A stretch of 64,000 bases of DNA. Origin: CBDDCX01 sp965226925. GTDB taxonomy: Bacteria; Gemmatimonadota; Gemmatimonadetes; Longimicrobiales; Gaopeijiaceae. The DNA lies in contig CBDDEN010000011.1 of assembly GCA_965226925.1 (NCBI GenBank), forward strand, positions 992,001 to 1,056,000. Direction: 5' to 3'. The position numbers and the translations under genes are program-made. Below are positions 15,894-23,430 of the stretch, one piece after another. The notes beneath the pieces were generated by a model. That model ran no database searches. It was given only the letters and a program-made list of their open reading frames with translations, and was not told the origin of the DNA. Numbering within the stretch: position 1 is the stretch's first letter; every line of letters begins with the position of its first letter.

Positions 15894-16201
15894 TAGTCGA
15901 CCTTAATCTCGACGTCTACGCCAGCAGGCAGATCGAGCTTGGTCAGCGCATCGACCGTCTGCGGGCGGCTATCGACGATGTCGATGAGCCGCTTGTGGGT
16001 CCGAAGCTCGAACTGCTCACGGCTCTTCTTGTCGATGTGAGGCGAGCGCAGCACCGTCCAGCGCTCGCGCCGCGTCGGCAACGGAATCGGACCCCGTACG
16101 CTTGCCCCCGTCTTCTGAGCCGTCCGTACGATGTCCGCCGCCGTCTGATCCACGATCCAGTGGTCGAAGGCCTTAAGCCTGATGCGAATCCTGTCTGCCA
16201 T
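15893..16201 (-). CDS. rpsJ: 30S ribosomal protein S10 (uS10, NusE)
   Basis: 102 aa, normal length. Also acts as NusE in NusB/NusG-dependent antitermination. Conserved 'IRIRLKAFDHWIVDQTAADIVRTAQKTGASVRGPIPLPTRRERWTVLRSPHIDKKSREQFELRTHKRLIDI' order is complete. First gene of the S10 set, 23 bases behind tuf copy 1, so S10 and str sets are merged here. Confidence 0.98.
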   Translation of the reverse strand: MADRIRIRLKAFDHWIVDQTAADIVRTAQKTGASVRGPIPLPTRRERWTVLRSPHIDKKSREQFELRTHKRLIDIVDSRPQTVDALTKLDLPAGVDVEIKVD

Positions 16202-16224
16202 GTCTTCCTCTCGAAGCCTTCTAC

Positions 16225-17415
<1,191 letters not shown>

Positions 17416-17457
17416 GGTTCTTCCTCGGAGGCGTCCTACGCCTGTTCCGGTGACCTG

Positions 17458-19557
17458 CTAGTCGCCACCGCCGTTGGCGTTGATGATTTCCTCTGCCGCG
17501 TTCTTGGGTACCTCTTCGTACTGGGCGAACTGCATGGTGTACACGGCGCGGCCCTGGCTCAGCGAGCGGAGGGTGGTCGCGTATCCGAACATCTCGCCGA
17601 GGGGCACGCTGGCCCCGATGACCTGGGCATCGCCCCGGTCCGTCATGCCGCCGATCTTGCCCCGGCGGGAAGACAGGTCTCCGATGATGTCGCCCATATA
17701 GTCCTGGGGCGTCACCACTTCGACGTCCATGACCGGCTCGAGGAGCACGGGCTTGGACTTCTTGAGGCCGTTCTTGATGGCCATGGAGCCGGCGATCTTG
17801 AACGCCATTTCACTGGAGTCCACGTCGTGATAGGACCCGTCGATGAGTTCCACTTTCACGTCGATGACCGGATAACCGGCCAGGACGCCCGTGTCGAGAG
17901 CTTCCTTGACCCCCTGCTCCACCGAGCTGATGTACTCCCTGGGAATCACGCCGCCCTTGACCTTGTCCTCGAAAACGAAGCCGATGCCCGGCCCCGCCGG
18001 CTCGACGTTGATGACCACGTGTCCGTACTGGCCCCGGCCACCGGTCTGCCGAACGAACTTGCCCACGACCTTCTCGGAACGGCTTCGGATCGTCTCACGG
18101 TACGAGACCTGCGGGCGTCCGATGTTGGCCTCGACGTTGAACTCCCTGCGCAGCCGATCGACGATGATCTCCAGGTGGAGCTCACCCATGCCGCTGATGA
18201 TCGTCTGTGCCGTCTCGGGATCCGTCCGGACCCGGAACGTGGGATCCTCGTCGGCCAACTTCACGAGGCCGGACGTGAGCTTGTCTTGGTCGGCACGCGT
18301 CTTCGGCTCGATGGCCACCGAGATCACCGGCTCCGGGAACTTCATGGCCTCGAGGATGATCGGCCGGTCCGGCTGGCACAGCGTATCTCCGGTCTTTACG
18401 TCTTTGAGACCGATGACCGCCGCGATGTCGCCCGCGAAGACCTCGTCCCGCTCTTCGCGCTTGTTCGCGTGCATCTGAAGCAAACGGCCTACGCGCTCCT
18501 TACGATCCTTGGTCGCGTTCAGCACGTAACTCCCCGACGGGAGCGAGCCCGAATAGACCCGCACATAGGTCAGTTTCCCGACGAACGGATCGGTCATGAT
18601 CTTGAACGCGAGCGCGGCGAACGGCGCATCGTCCGACGCTTCCCTGGTCTCGTGCGTCTCGTCGTGTTGCGGCAGATGACCCTGGATGGGGGGAACGTCG
18701 AGCGGGGACGGCAGATAGTCGATGACGCCGTCGAGCATGGCCTGCACGCCCTTGTTCTTGAACGCGGAGCCACAGAAGACCGGGAACAGCTTTCCGGCGA
18801 TCGTTGCCCGGCGAATCGCCTGACGGAGCTCGTCATCCGTGAGCTCCTCACCGCCCAGGTACTTCTCGAGCAGCTCGTCGTGGTGCTCGACCGCGGCCTC
18901 CGTGATCTCGTGCCGGAGCTCGGCCACCTTTTCGGTCAGCGAGTCGGGAACCGGGCCCACGATCACCTCGGAGCCCAGCTCTTCCTGGTAGTGCAGAGCC
19001 CGCCGGCCCACGATGTCGATGATGCCCGTAAAAAGATCGCCTTCGCCGAGCGGATACTGGACGGCAAAGGCGTTGGCTCCGAGTCTCTCGCGCATCATTT
19101 CGAGGACATGCTCGAAGTCGGCGCCGACCCGGTCCATTTTGTTGACCAGGGCAATTCGCGGCACCCCATAACGGTCGGCCTGTCTCCACACCGTCTCGGA
19201 CTGGGGCTCCACGCCGCCCACGGCGCAGAACACCGCGACCGCACCGTCGAGCACCCGGAGCGAGCGCTCGACCTCTGCGGTAAAGTCCACGTGGCCCGGA
19301 GTATCGATGATGTTGATGCGATACTCGATGTCGTTGCGCTCCCAATGGCACGTAGTGGCTGCCGACGTGATGGTGATGCCCCGCTCCTGCTCCTGCTCCA
19401 TCCAGTCCATAGTGGCCGAACCCTCATGGACCTCACCGACCCGATGCAGGCGACCCGTATAGTACAGGACGCGCTCGGTCGTAGTCGTCTTACCGGCATC
19501 GATGTGGGCCATGATGCCGATGTTTCTCAGGTGCTTAAGCGGTGTACGTCTGGACAT
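17458..19557 (-). CDS. fusA: Elongation factor G
   Basis: 699 aa translocation GTPase. Start chosen at Met-Ser-Arg-Arg-Thr-Pro-Leu-Lys-His-Leu-Arg-Asn-Ile-Gly-Ile-Met-Ala-His; the frame is open for 33 more codons upstream, but that part is not EF-G-like and runs through the structured leader. G1 is AHIDAGKT at residues 17-24; 'RGITITSAATTC', 'DTPGHVDF' and 'NKMD' follow. The five EF-G domains are complete, ending with 'GRAVYTMQFAQYEEVPKNAAEEI'. It follows rpsG after an unusually long spacer of 251 bases. Confidence 0.98.
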   Translation of the reverse strand: MSRRTPLKHLRNIGIMAHIDAGKTTTTERVLYYTGRLHRVGEVHEGSATMDWMEQEQERGITITSAATTCHWERNDIEYRINIIDTPGHVDFTAEVERSLRVLDGAVAVFCAVGGVEPQSETVWRQADRYGVPRIALVNKMDRVGADFEHVLEMMRERLGANAFAVQYPLGEGDLFTGIIDIVGRRALHYQEELGSEVIVGPVPDSLTEKVAELRHEITEAAVEHHDELLEKYLGGEELTDDELRQAIRRATIAGKLFPVFCGSAFKNKGVQAMLDGVIDYLPSPLDVPPIQGHLPQHDETHETREASDDAPFAALAFKIMTDPFVGKLTYVRVYSGSLPSGSYVLNATKDRKERVGRLLQMHANKREERDEVFAGDIAAVIGLKDVKTGDTLCQPDRPIILEAMKFPEPVISVAIEPKTRADQDKLTSGLVKLADEDPTFRVRTDPETAQTIISGMGELHLEIIVDRLRREFNVEANIGRPQVSYRETIRSRSEKVVGKFVRQTGGRGQYGHVVINVEPAGPGIGFVFEDKVKGGVIPREYISSVEQGVKEALDTGVLAGYPVIDVKVELIDGSYHDVDSSEMAFKIAGSMAIKNGLKKSKPVLLEPVMDVEVVTPQDYMGDIIGDLSSRRGKIGGMTDRGDAQVIGASVPLGEMFGYATTLRSLSQGRAVYTMQFAQYEEVPKNAAEEIINANGGGD

Positions 19558-19637
19558 CTTTTCTATTCTGTCTGTCGAACTGTATCGGTGTATCCAACCG
19601 TTCGTCGTGAACCTGCCTGGACCACTCGCTCCTTGCC

Positions 19638-19726
19638 AAAAAAAACGCACGAGCACTTCGAAGCAGAAGCGCGCCCTTCCGTCGGGCTGCCGTAGCCTGT
19701 CACCCGGCAGCCTCCGCGCTTCGTGC
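19638..19726 (-). terminator. Branched hairpin followed by eight T, in the rpsG-fusA spacer (possible attenuator)
   Basis: On the transcribed strand the arms GCACG (19722-19726) and CGTGC (19647-19651) close a structure whose second arm is one base from eight T (19638-19645). Inside are perfect stems GAAGCGCG/CGCGCTTC (19666-19673 with 19715-19722) and GGCTGCCG/CGGCAGCC (19685-19692 with 19705-19712). This resembles an intrinsic terminator about 80 bases before fusA, and could lower EF-G and EF-Tu expression relative to S12/S7. The short closing stem makes this uncertain. Confidence 0.45.
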
Positions 19727-19808
19727 CTCGGCGCTCCGTGCGCGAGACAACAGGGTTGAGTTCTATCAGGCCTCGTTCAGCGGCACCTGACGCTCAAGCG
19801 GATTTTGA

Positions 19809-20279
19809 CTACCAGCGATAGTGGGCGAACGCCTTGTTCGCCTCCGCCATCCGATGCGTGTCGTCTTTCTTCTTAATAGTTGCTCCCTCTCCCCGGCTCG
19901 CTGCCAGGAACTCGAACGCGAGTCGCTCGGCCATCGTCTTTTCCCCGCGATTGCGGGAGAAGCTGATCAGCCACCGGCTCGCCAGCGCGGCCCGGCGGTC
20001 AGGCCGAACCTCGATCGGGACCTGATAGGTCGCACCACCCACCCTCCGGCTCTTGACCTCGAGAGCCGGCTTGGCGTTGGTGAGCGCCTGCGTGAAGATG
20101 TTCAGGGCGGGTTGGCCCGAACGCTCCTCGCAGATGTCCAGAGCACCGTAGAATATCTTCTCAGCCAGGGACTTCTTCCCGTCGACCATGAGGTTGTTGA
20201 TGAACTTCGTCACCTCGGTCGAATCGTATCTCGGATCTGGGAGTAGCTCCCGGCGGACTGCCCTTGTGCGACGACTCAT
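19809..20279 (-). CDS. rpsG: 30S ribosomal protein S7 (uS7)
   Basis: 156 aa, normal length. Head-domain organiser at the E site. Starts 'MSRRTRAVRRELLPDPRYDS' and keeps 'KFINNLMVDGKKSLAEKIFYGALDI', 'VKSRRVGGATYQVPIEVRPDRRAALASRWLI' and the terminal 'DDTHRMAEANKAFAHYRW'. 10 bases after rpsL. Confidence 0.98.
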   Translation of the reverse strand: MSRRTRAVRRELLPDPRYDSTEVTKFINNLMVDGKKSLAEKIFYGALDICEERSGQPALNIFTQALTNAKPALEVKSRRVGGATYQVPIEVRPDRRAALASRWLISFSRNRGEKTMAERLAFEFLAASRGEGATIKKKDDTHRMAEANKAFAHYRW

Positions 20280-20289
20280 TCTCTATCCG

Positions 20290-20661
20290 CTACTTAGGTC
20301 TCTTGGCGCCGTACTTCGATCGACCCTGACGGCGATCGCTGACACCCGACGCGTCCAGGGTCCCCCGAACGACGTGGTATCTCACGCCGGGCAAATCCTT
20401 CACCCGGCCACCCCGGATGAGCACGATCGAGTGCTCCTGGAGGTTGTGTCCTTCGCCACCGATATATGACGTCACCTCGTACCCGTTCGTCAGACGCACC
20501 CTCGCCACCTTCCTGAGAGCCGAATTCGGCTTCTTGGGAGTGGTGGTGTACACGCGCGTGCAGACCCCCCTCTTCTGAGGGTTTTTCTGAAGCGCAGGGG
20601 ACTTGTTCTTCTTCTGAAGCTCGCGACGTCCCTTGCGAACGAGTTGGTTGATCGTAGGCAT
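20290..20661 (-). CDS. rpsL: 30S ribosomal protein S12 (uS12)
   Basis: 123 aa. Start chosen at 'MPTINQLVRKGR', the universal S12 opening. The Lys of 'TTPKKPNSALRK' and the Lys-Asp of 'RVKDLPGVRYH' are wild type, so no streptomycin-resistance allele is apparent. The reading frame is open for 42 codons upstream through the leader hairpins (from 20787), giving an Arg-rich stretch that no S12 carries; this could be a leader peptide or chance. Heads the str set behind its own promoter. Confidence 0.97.
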   Translation of the reverse strand: MPTINQLVRKGRRELQKKNKSPALQKNPQKRGVCTRVYTTTPKKPNSALRKVARVRLTNGYEVTSYIGGEGHNLQEHSIVLIRGGRVKDLPGVRYHVVRGTLDASGVSDRRQGRSKYGAKRPK

Positions 20662-20683
20662 GTCAGCCCAGGTTGATGTCGTC

Positions 20684-20706
20684 AAAAAAACGCGCTTTCT
20701 AGCGCG
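20684..20706 (-). terminator. Attenuator-like intrinsic terminator in the rpsL leader
   Basis: On the transcribed strand CGCGCT-AGAA-AGCGCG (20706-20691) is followed at once by seven T (20690-20684), the classic rho-independent pattern, only about 23 bases before the rpsL ATG. Upstream within the same leader are several CCGCG and CGCGG blocks able to pair with the terminator arms, so alternative antiterminator folds are possible. It lies downstream of the str promoter, so it would act on nascent str transcripts. Confidence 0.65.
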
Positions 20707-20805
20707 GGTTCGGCCGCGGGTCCTAGCGCGGTTTACCGCGGGTTTCAGCGCGGCTTCGGTACCGGAGCGACCGACGCGTCGGCGCATCTCCGGGAAAGAC
20801 TTGGA

Positions 20806-20834
20806 AAGTTAAAAGAGGCCTAGGGGGGTGTCAA
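20806..20834 (-). promoter_or_regulatory. Sigma-70-type promoter of the rpsL (str) transcript
   Basis: On the minus strand a perfect -35 TTGACA (20829-20834) and a -10 TAACTT (20806-20811) are separated by 17 bases. The -35 is preceded by a second GTTGAC copy 9 bases upstream, forming a short direct repeat. The predicted start near 20799 leaves a leader of about 140 bases before rpsL. The same -10 sequence and spacing occur in the promoter ahead of tRNA-Tyr. Confidence 0.7.
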
Positions 20835-20888
20835 CGGGGTCAACACCCTGAAAACCCGCTTCAGCCGGGGGCTTACGGGGGGGCGTGG

Positions 20889-21116
20889 CTACGCTTCCTG
20901 CGTCAGCCGCCGGGCTTCTTCGCCCAGGGTGCCGTACTCGTGGTCGGCGGCGGCTCGGGGGCCTGAATGATCAGCATGCCCATGCCCATGCCCATATCCC
21001 CCTTCCCGGTGGTTCTGGGCCGTGAGCGCACGTGGGGCCGTGAGCGTACGGATGACCGGAGCAGCATACACCGCGCCTGTGGCAACCTTGATCAAGAACT
21101 CACGTCGGTCTTCCAC
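20889..21116 (-). CDS. Small Tat-like peptide, candidate precursor of the modification cassette
   Basis: GTG start at 21116 with a strong GGGAGGA site about 4 bases upstream; 75 aa in this reading. Residues 1-35 hold a twin-arginine-like motif Arg-Arg-Glu-Phe-Leu-Ile-Lys and a short hydrophobic segment (Val-Ala-Thr-Gly-Ala-Val-Tyr-Ala-Ala-Pro). The rest is Gly/His-rich, then charged. The codon third positions become AT-rich after residue about 38, whereas the neighbouring frame stays GC-rich. Removing one G from a run of five (20998-21002) joins the start to a tail with Gly-Asp-Met-Gly-Met-Gly-Met-Gly-Met and Pro-Glu-Pro-Pro-Pro, stopping at 20903. That shorter product, about 70 aa, may be the true one. 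It follows the PRMT-like gene by 136 bases. Precursor role is inferred from position only. Confidence 0.6.
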   Translation of the reverse strand: MEDRREFLIKVATGAVYAAPVIRTLTAPRALTAQNHREGGYGHGHGHADHSGPRAAADHEYGTLGEEARRLTQEA

Positions 21117-21209
21117 GGGTCCTCCCGAAAAAGGCCGAGAGCGGACTGCTGGCAACTCCGTTTGCCCGTGCTCGGCTCCTCACCCAAGGGCTATCGAGGC
21201 TCGACCCGA

Positions 21210-21226
21210 TGTCAACCCGGTTGACA
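21210..21226. promoter_or_regulatory. Perfect palindrome TGTCAAC-CCG-GTTGACA upstream of the small peptide gene
   Basis: Seven-base arms separated by three bases, 94 bases before the peptide GTG. Each arm contains a TTGACA-type -35 hexamer, one per strand. On the minus strand no good -10 follows at 16-18 bases (only TAGCCC), and none on the plus strand. The half-site GTTGAC is also repeated in the rpsL promoter. It could be an operator, a weak promoter or both. Confidence 0.4.
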
Positions 21227-21252
21227 CCAAGGCTTCTACACTCCGCGCGGGA

Positions 21253-22233
21253 TCAAGACTCTCCCAATCCCGCAGCGCCGTCACCGGCATCCGTCAGATC
21301 CTCGGCCCCGGCCAATATCCCGGCGAACTCGTGACCCTTCCGCACCACGTCCTCCACCCGGCACTCCCACCCCGTCCACCCCGGCGCACCGTGCTCGAGG
21401 GCCTCCCTCCAAACCGACGCCTCGAGCGTCTGCCCCGCGGCGACCTGGAGCGGCGGGTCGACGGGAAGGAACCACTGCCCCCAAGGCTCCGTGTCCGATC
21501 CGGGGGCGTTGGAGATCCACCCGCCCTCATCTATCTCGAGGTCGAACCACAGCGCCAGGCCATGGACCGTCCCGCTTTCACCGGCATCCCAGCTCCCCTC
21601 GATCCGAAGCGCCGCGGCCGGGGGCACCGGCTGCAGCGGCAGGGGAGATCCGATTACCGCTTCGCCCTGCAGGTCCTCCGGCCTCAGGCTGACCTGCCGG
21701 GGTGTGTTGGACAGGAACGGTCGCAGGCCCGCCCAATCGAGATCCCATCGCTCGTGTCCGGCTTCATCCAAGGGGAACGTTTCGTCCCATACCGAGCGCG
21801 ACTGCACGGGGGCCAGGCACATGCGTGCCGATCGGGGTAGCATCCTGCCACCGGGTGCGAGATGCTCTTCCTGGAGAGACTTGAGCAACCCGAACGTGGG
21901 GCGGTCGAGAAAGGGAGTCGGGAAATCCTCGAAGAGGATGAGGTCGAACTCGCCCTCGACCGGGGCACCTGGAAGGGAGCCCCGGACGAACTCCATCTGC
22001 CCGGCCAACCCGTTCGCGGCGGCGAGGGCCTCCGCGAGGTGGACGACGGGGCTCGAATCGACGGCGACCACACGTCCGGCCCCCGCCTGCGCGGCGAAGA
22101 AGCCGAACGTGCCCAAGCCCGCGCCGACGTCGAGCACACGGTCGCCGGGCTTCACGGTTTCGAGAATCGCACGCCGAAACGCGTCGATGCGGTTAGAGTA
22201 GACCAGAAGGCTCGCGTAGTAGGAGACGCTCAC
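21253..22233 (-). CDS. PRMT-like SAM-dependent methyltransferase of the cassette
   Basis: 326 aa from a GTG that overlaps the PqqD-gene stop by four bases (GTGA). The N-terminal Rossmann domain has the SAM motif Asp-Val-Gly-Ala-Gly-Leu-Gly at residues 35-41 and the acidic 'AVDSSP' post-motif. A Phe-Glu-Asp at 101-103 and Leu-Asp-Arg-Pro at 109-112 fall where protein arginine methyltransferases have the double-E loop. The C-terminal half (about 190-300) looks like the PRMT beta-barrel: 'VHGLALWFDLEIDEGGWISNAPGSDTEPWGQWFLPVDPPLQVAAGQ' has the layout of the PRMT 'THW' region, though Thr-His-Trp itself is not kept. The second glutamate is replaced by Asp. By context it may modify the small peptide. 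The product (methyl-Arg or another residue) is unknown. Confidence 0.75.
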   Translation of the reverse strand: MSVSYYASLLVYSNRIDAFRRAILETVKPGDRVLDVGAGLGTFGFFAAQAGAGRVVAVDSSPVVHLAEALAAANGLAGQMEFVRGSLPGAPVEGEFDLILFEDFPTPFLDRPTFGLLKSLQEEHLAPGGRMLPRSARMCLAPVQSRSVWDETFPLDEAGHERWDLDWAGLRPFLSNTPRQVSLRPEDLQGEAVIGSPLPLQPVPPAAALRIEGSWDAGESGTVHGLALWFDLEIDEGGWISNAPGSDTEPWGQWFLPVDPPLQVAAGQTLEASVWREALEHGAPGWTGWECRVEDVVRKGHEFAGILAGAEDLTDAGDGAAGLGES

Positions 22234-22499
22234 TCGAGCAGTCCCTGGCCGCGGAACCCCTCGATGACGTCGCACACCTCTTCGGTGAGGAGCTCCTCGG
22301 AGGGTGTCTCGGTCAGCACCTCGGTCAACTCACGGGCGATGTCTTGGACCGATCGCGAGCCGTCACAAGCCGACCAGACGAGCGCTGCCGTCGTGTTGAG
22401 CACATGCAGGAGCTGGGTTCGAGGGTCGTAGACCACCCACTCGGTTCCCAGAGAGCGGAAGACCGCATCGTCTCGCACACGAGGTCTCACGGCGTTCAC
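22230..22499 (-). CDS. PqqD-like peptide-recognition protein (RRE domain)
   Basis: 89 aa, the size of free-standing PqqD proteins. GTG start. Typical PqqD features are 'VVYDPRTQLLHVLNTTAALVWSACDGSRSVQDIARELTEVL' (three beta strands plus winged helix). Such domains bind the leader of a ribosomally made peptide and deliver it to modifying enzymes. It lies 13 bases after the kinase gene and overlaps the methyltransferase start by four bases. In the known HPr-rel-A system a PqqD-family chaperone is also paired with an HprK-related kinase. Confidence 0.85.
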   Translation of the reverse strand: MNAVRPRVRDDAVFRSLGTEWVVYDPRTQLLHVLNTTAALVWSACDGSRSVQDIARELTEVLTETPSEELLTEEVCDVIEGFRGQGLLE

Positions 22500-22512
22500 G
22501 GGCGGGCCTCGC

Positions 22513-23430
22513 TCACGGCTCCGTCCCCGGCGCCGGATCGGGCATCGGTAAGGCCCCGGGCTCCTGGGCTAGTTCGGCAATCACACGGGCCGCATCACGA
22601 GAAGACCCGAAACGCACGTCGAAGACCCTCACTCCTTCCAACAGCCCGATAAAGCGGTCCATGCTCTCCTCTGTCCGTAAACCGGTCGCCTGCACCGCGT
22701 CCAAGAGTATGCGCAGCCCTACGCCCGCCTCTTCTTCGCGCACCCGCATCCCGTGGCGGGCACCGTACTCTATCCGGGCCACGACCGCCGCGCGACTCCC
22801 TGCCTGGGCCCACCCGCCGGCCGTCGTCGGATCGAACCAGGCCTCATCGCTCTCGGGGTCCCACGCGGGGGTATCCTCGGGAGCCAGCCCGTGCTGCGCC
22901 AAGAGTGTGGGGTCCACCTTGAGCAGCCGAGGAAAGGGCCCCAACAGGCCCTCCCGGTCGAGACGGACGACATCGTCACCCAAGAGGGGATGGCCGGCCA
23001 AGGACCACGCCAACGCCAAGCTGGACTTGCCCGCTCCGGAGGGGCCGGACACCAACACGGCACCGAAAGGCGTGATCGCGCCTTCCGCATGCAGGTGAGT
23101 GCTCAGGTCGTCTTGCGCGAGAAGGTCGTTCACGACGGCGAACTCGACGGCGGCGAGCAGATCGGGAAGGGAGTCGAACGTGGCCCGGCCCTCTCCGGTG
23201 AGCAGGACGAAGCCGTCGGTGCCCGGCACTACACGCAGGCCGGCGCCGACGCCCCCTTCGGCTTCAGTCAGCACTTCATCTCGCCTCCGTCCTTCCGCCC
23301 GCCGGTCGGCCTCGCCTTCGGCCGCTTCGATTCGACCCTGAGGAAAGAGCGCGGCCACGTCGGCGGCGAGTCGAGCATCCGGTACGACAACCTCCGTCTC
23401 CCCACCCTCGAACGAGAACCGAACCCTCAC
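22513..23430 (-). CDS. HprK-related kinase
   Basis: 305 aa from a GTG at 23430 that overlaps the upstream stop by four bases (GTGA), with AGGAG 8 bases before it. The P-loop Gly-Pro-Ser-Gly-Ala-Gly-Lys-Ser-Ser is at residues 129-137, the HprK-type 'LHAEGA' segment at about 113-118 and Gly-Asp-Asp at 151-153. It resembles HPr kinase-like enzymes of RiPP clusters and not true HprK: there is no HprK signature loop and no ptsH neighbour. In lasso-peptide clusters such kinases phosphorylate the peptide tail. The residue acted on here is unknown. Confidence 0.85.
   Translation of the reverse strand: MRVRFSFEGGETEVVVPDARLAADVAALFPQGRIEAAEGEADRRAEGRRRDEVLTEAEGGVGAGLRVVPGTDGFVLLTGEGRATFDSLPDLLAAVEFAVVNDLLAQDDLSTHLHAEGAITPFGAVLVSGPSGAGKSSLALAWSLAGHPLLGDDVVRLDREGLLGPFPRLLKVDPTLLAQHGLAPEDTPAWDPESDEAWFDPTTAGGWAQAGSRAAVVARIEYGARHGMRVREEEAGVGLRILLDAVQATGLRTEESMDRFIGLLEGVRVFDVRFGSSRDAARVIAELAQEPGALPMPDPAPGTEP

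Noticed and set aside
22513..23430. True HPr kinase/phosphorylase of carbon control
   Set aside because: No ptsH, no HprK signature loop and a cassette context with PqqD argue for an HprK-related RiPP enzyme.
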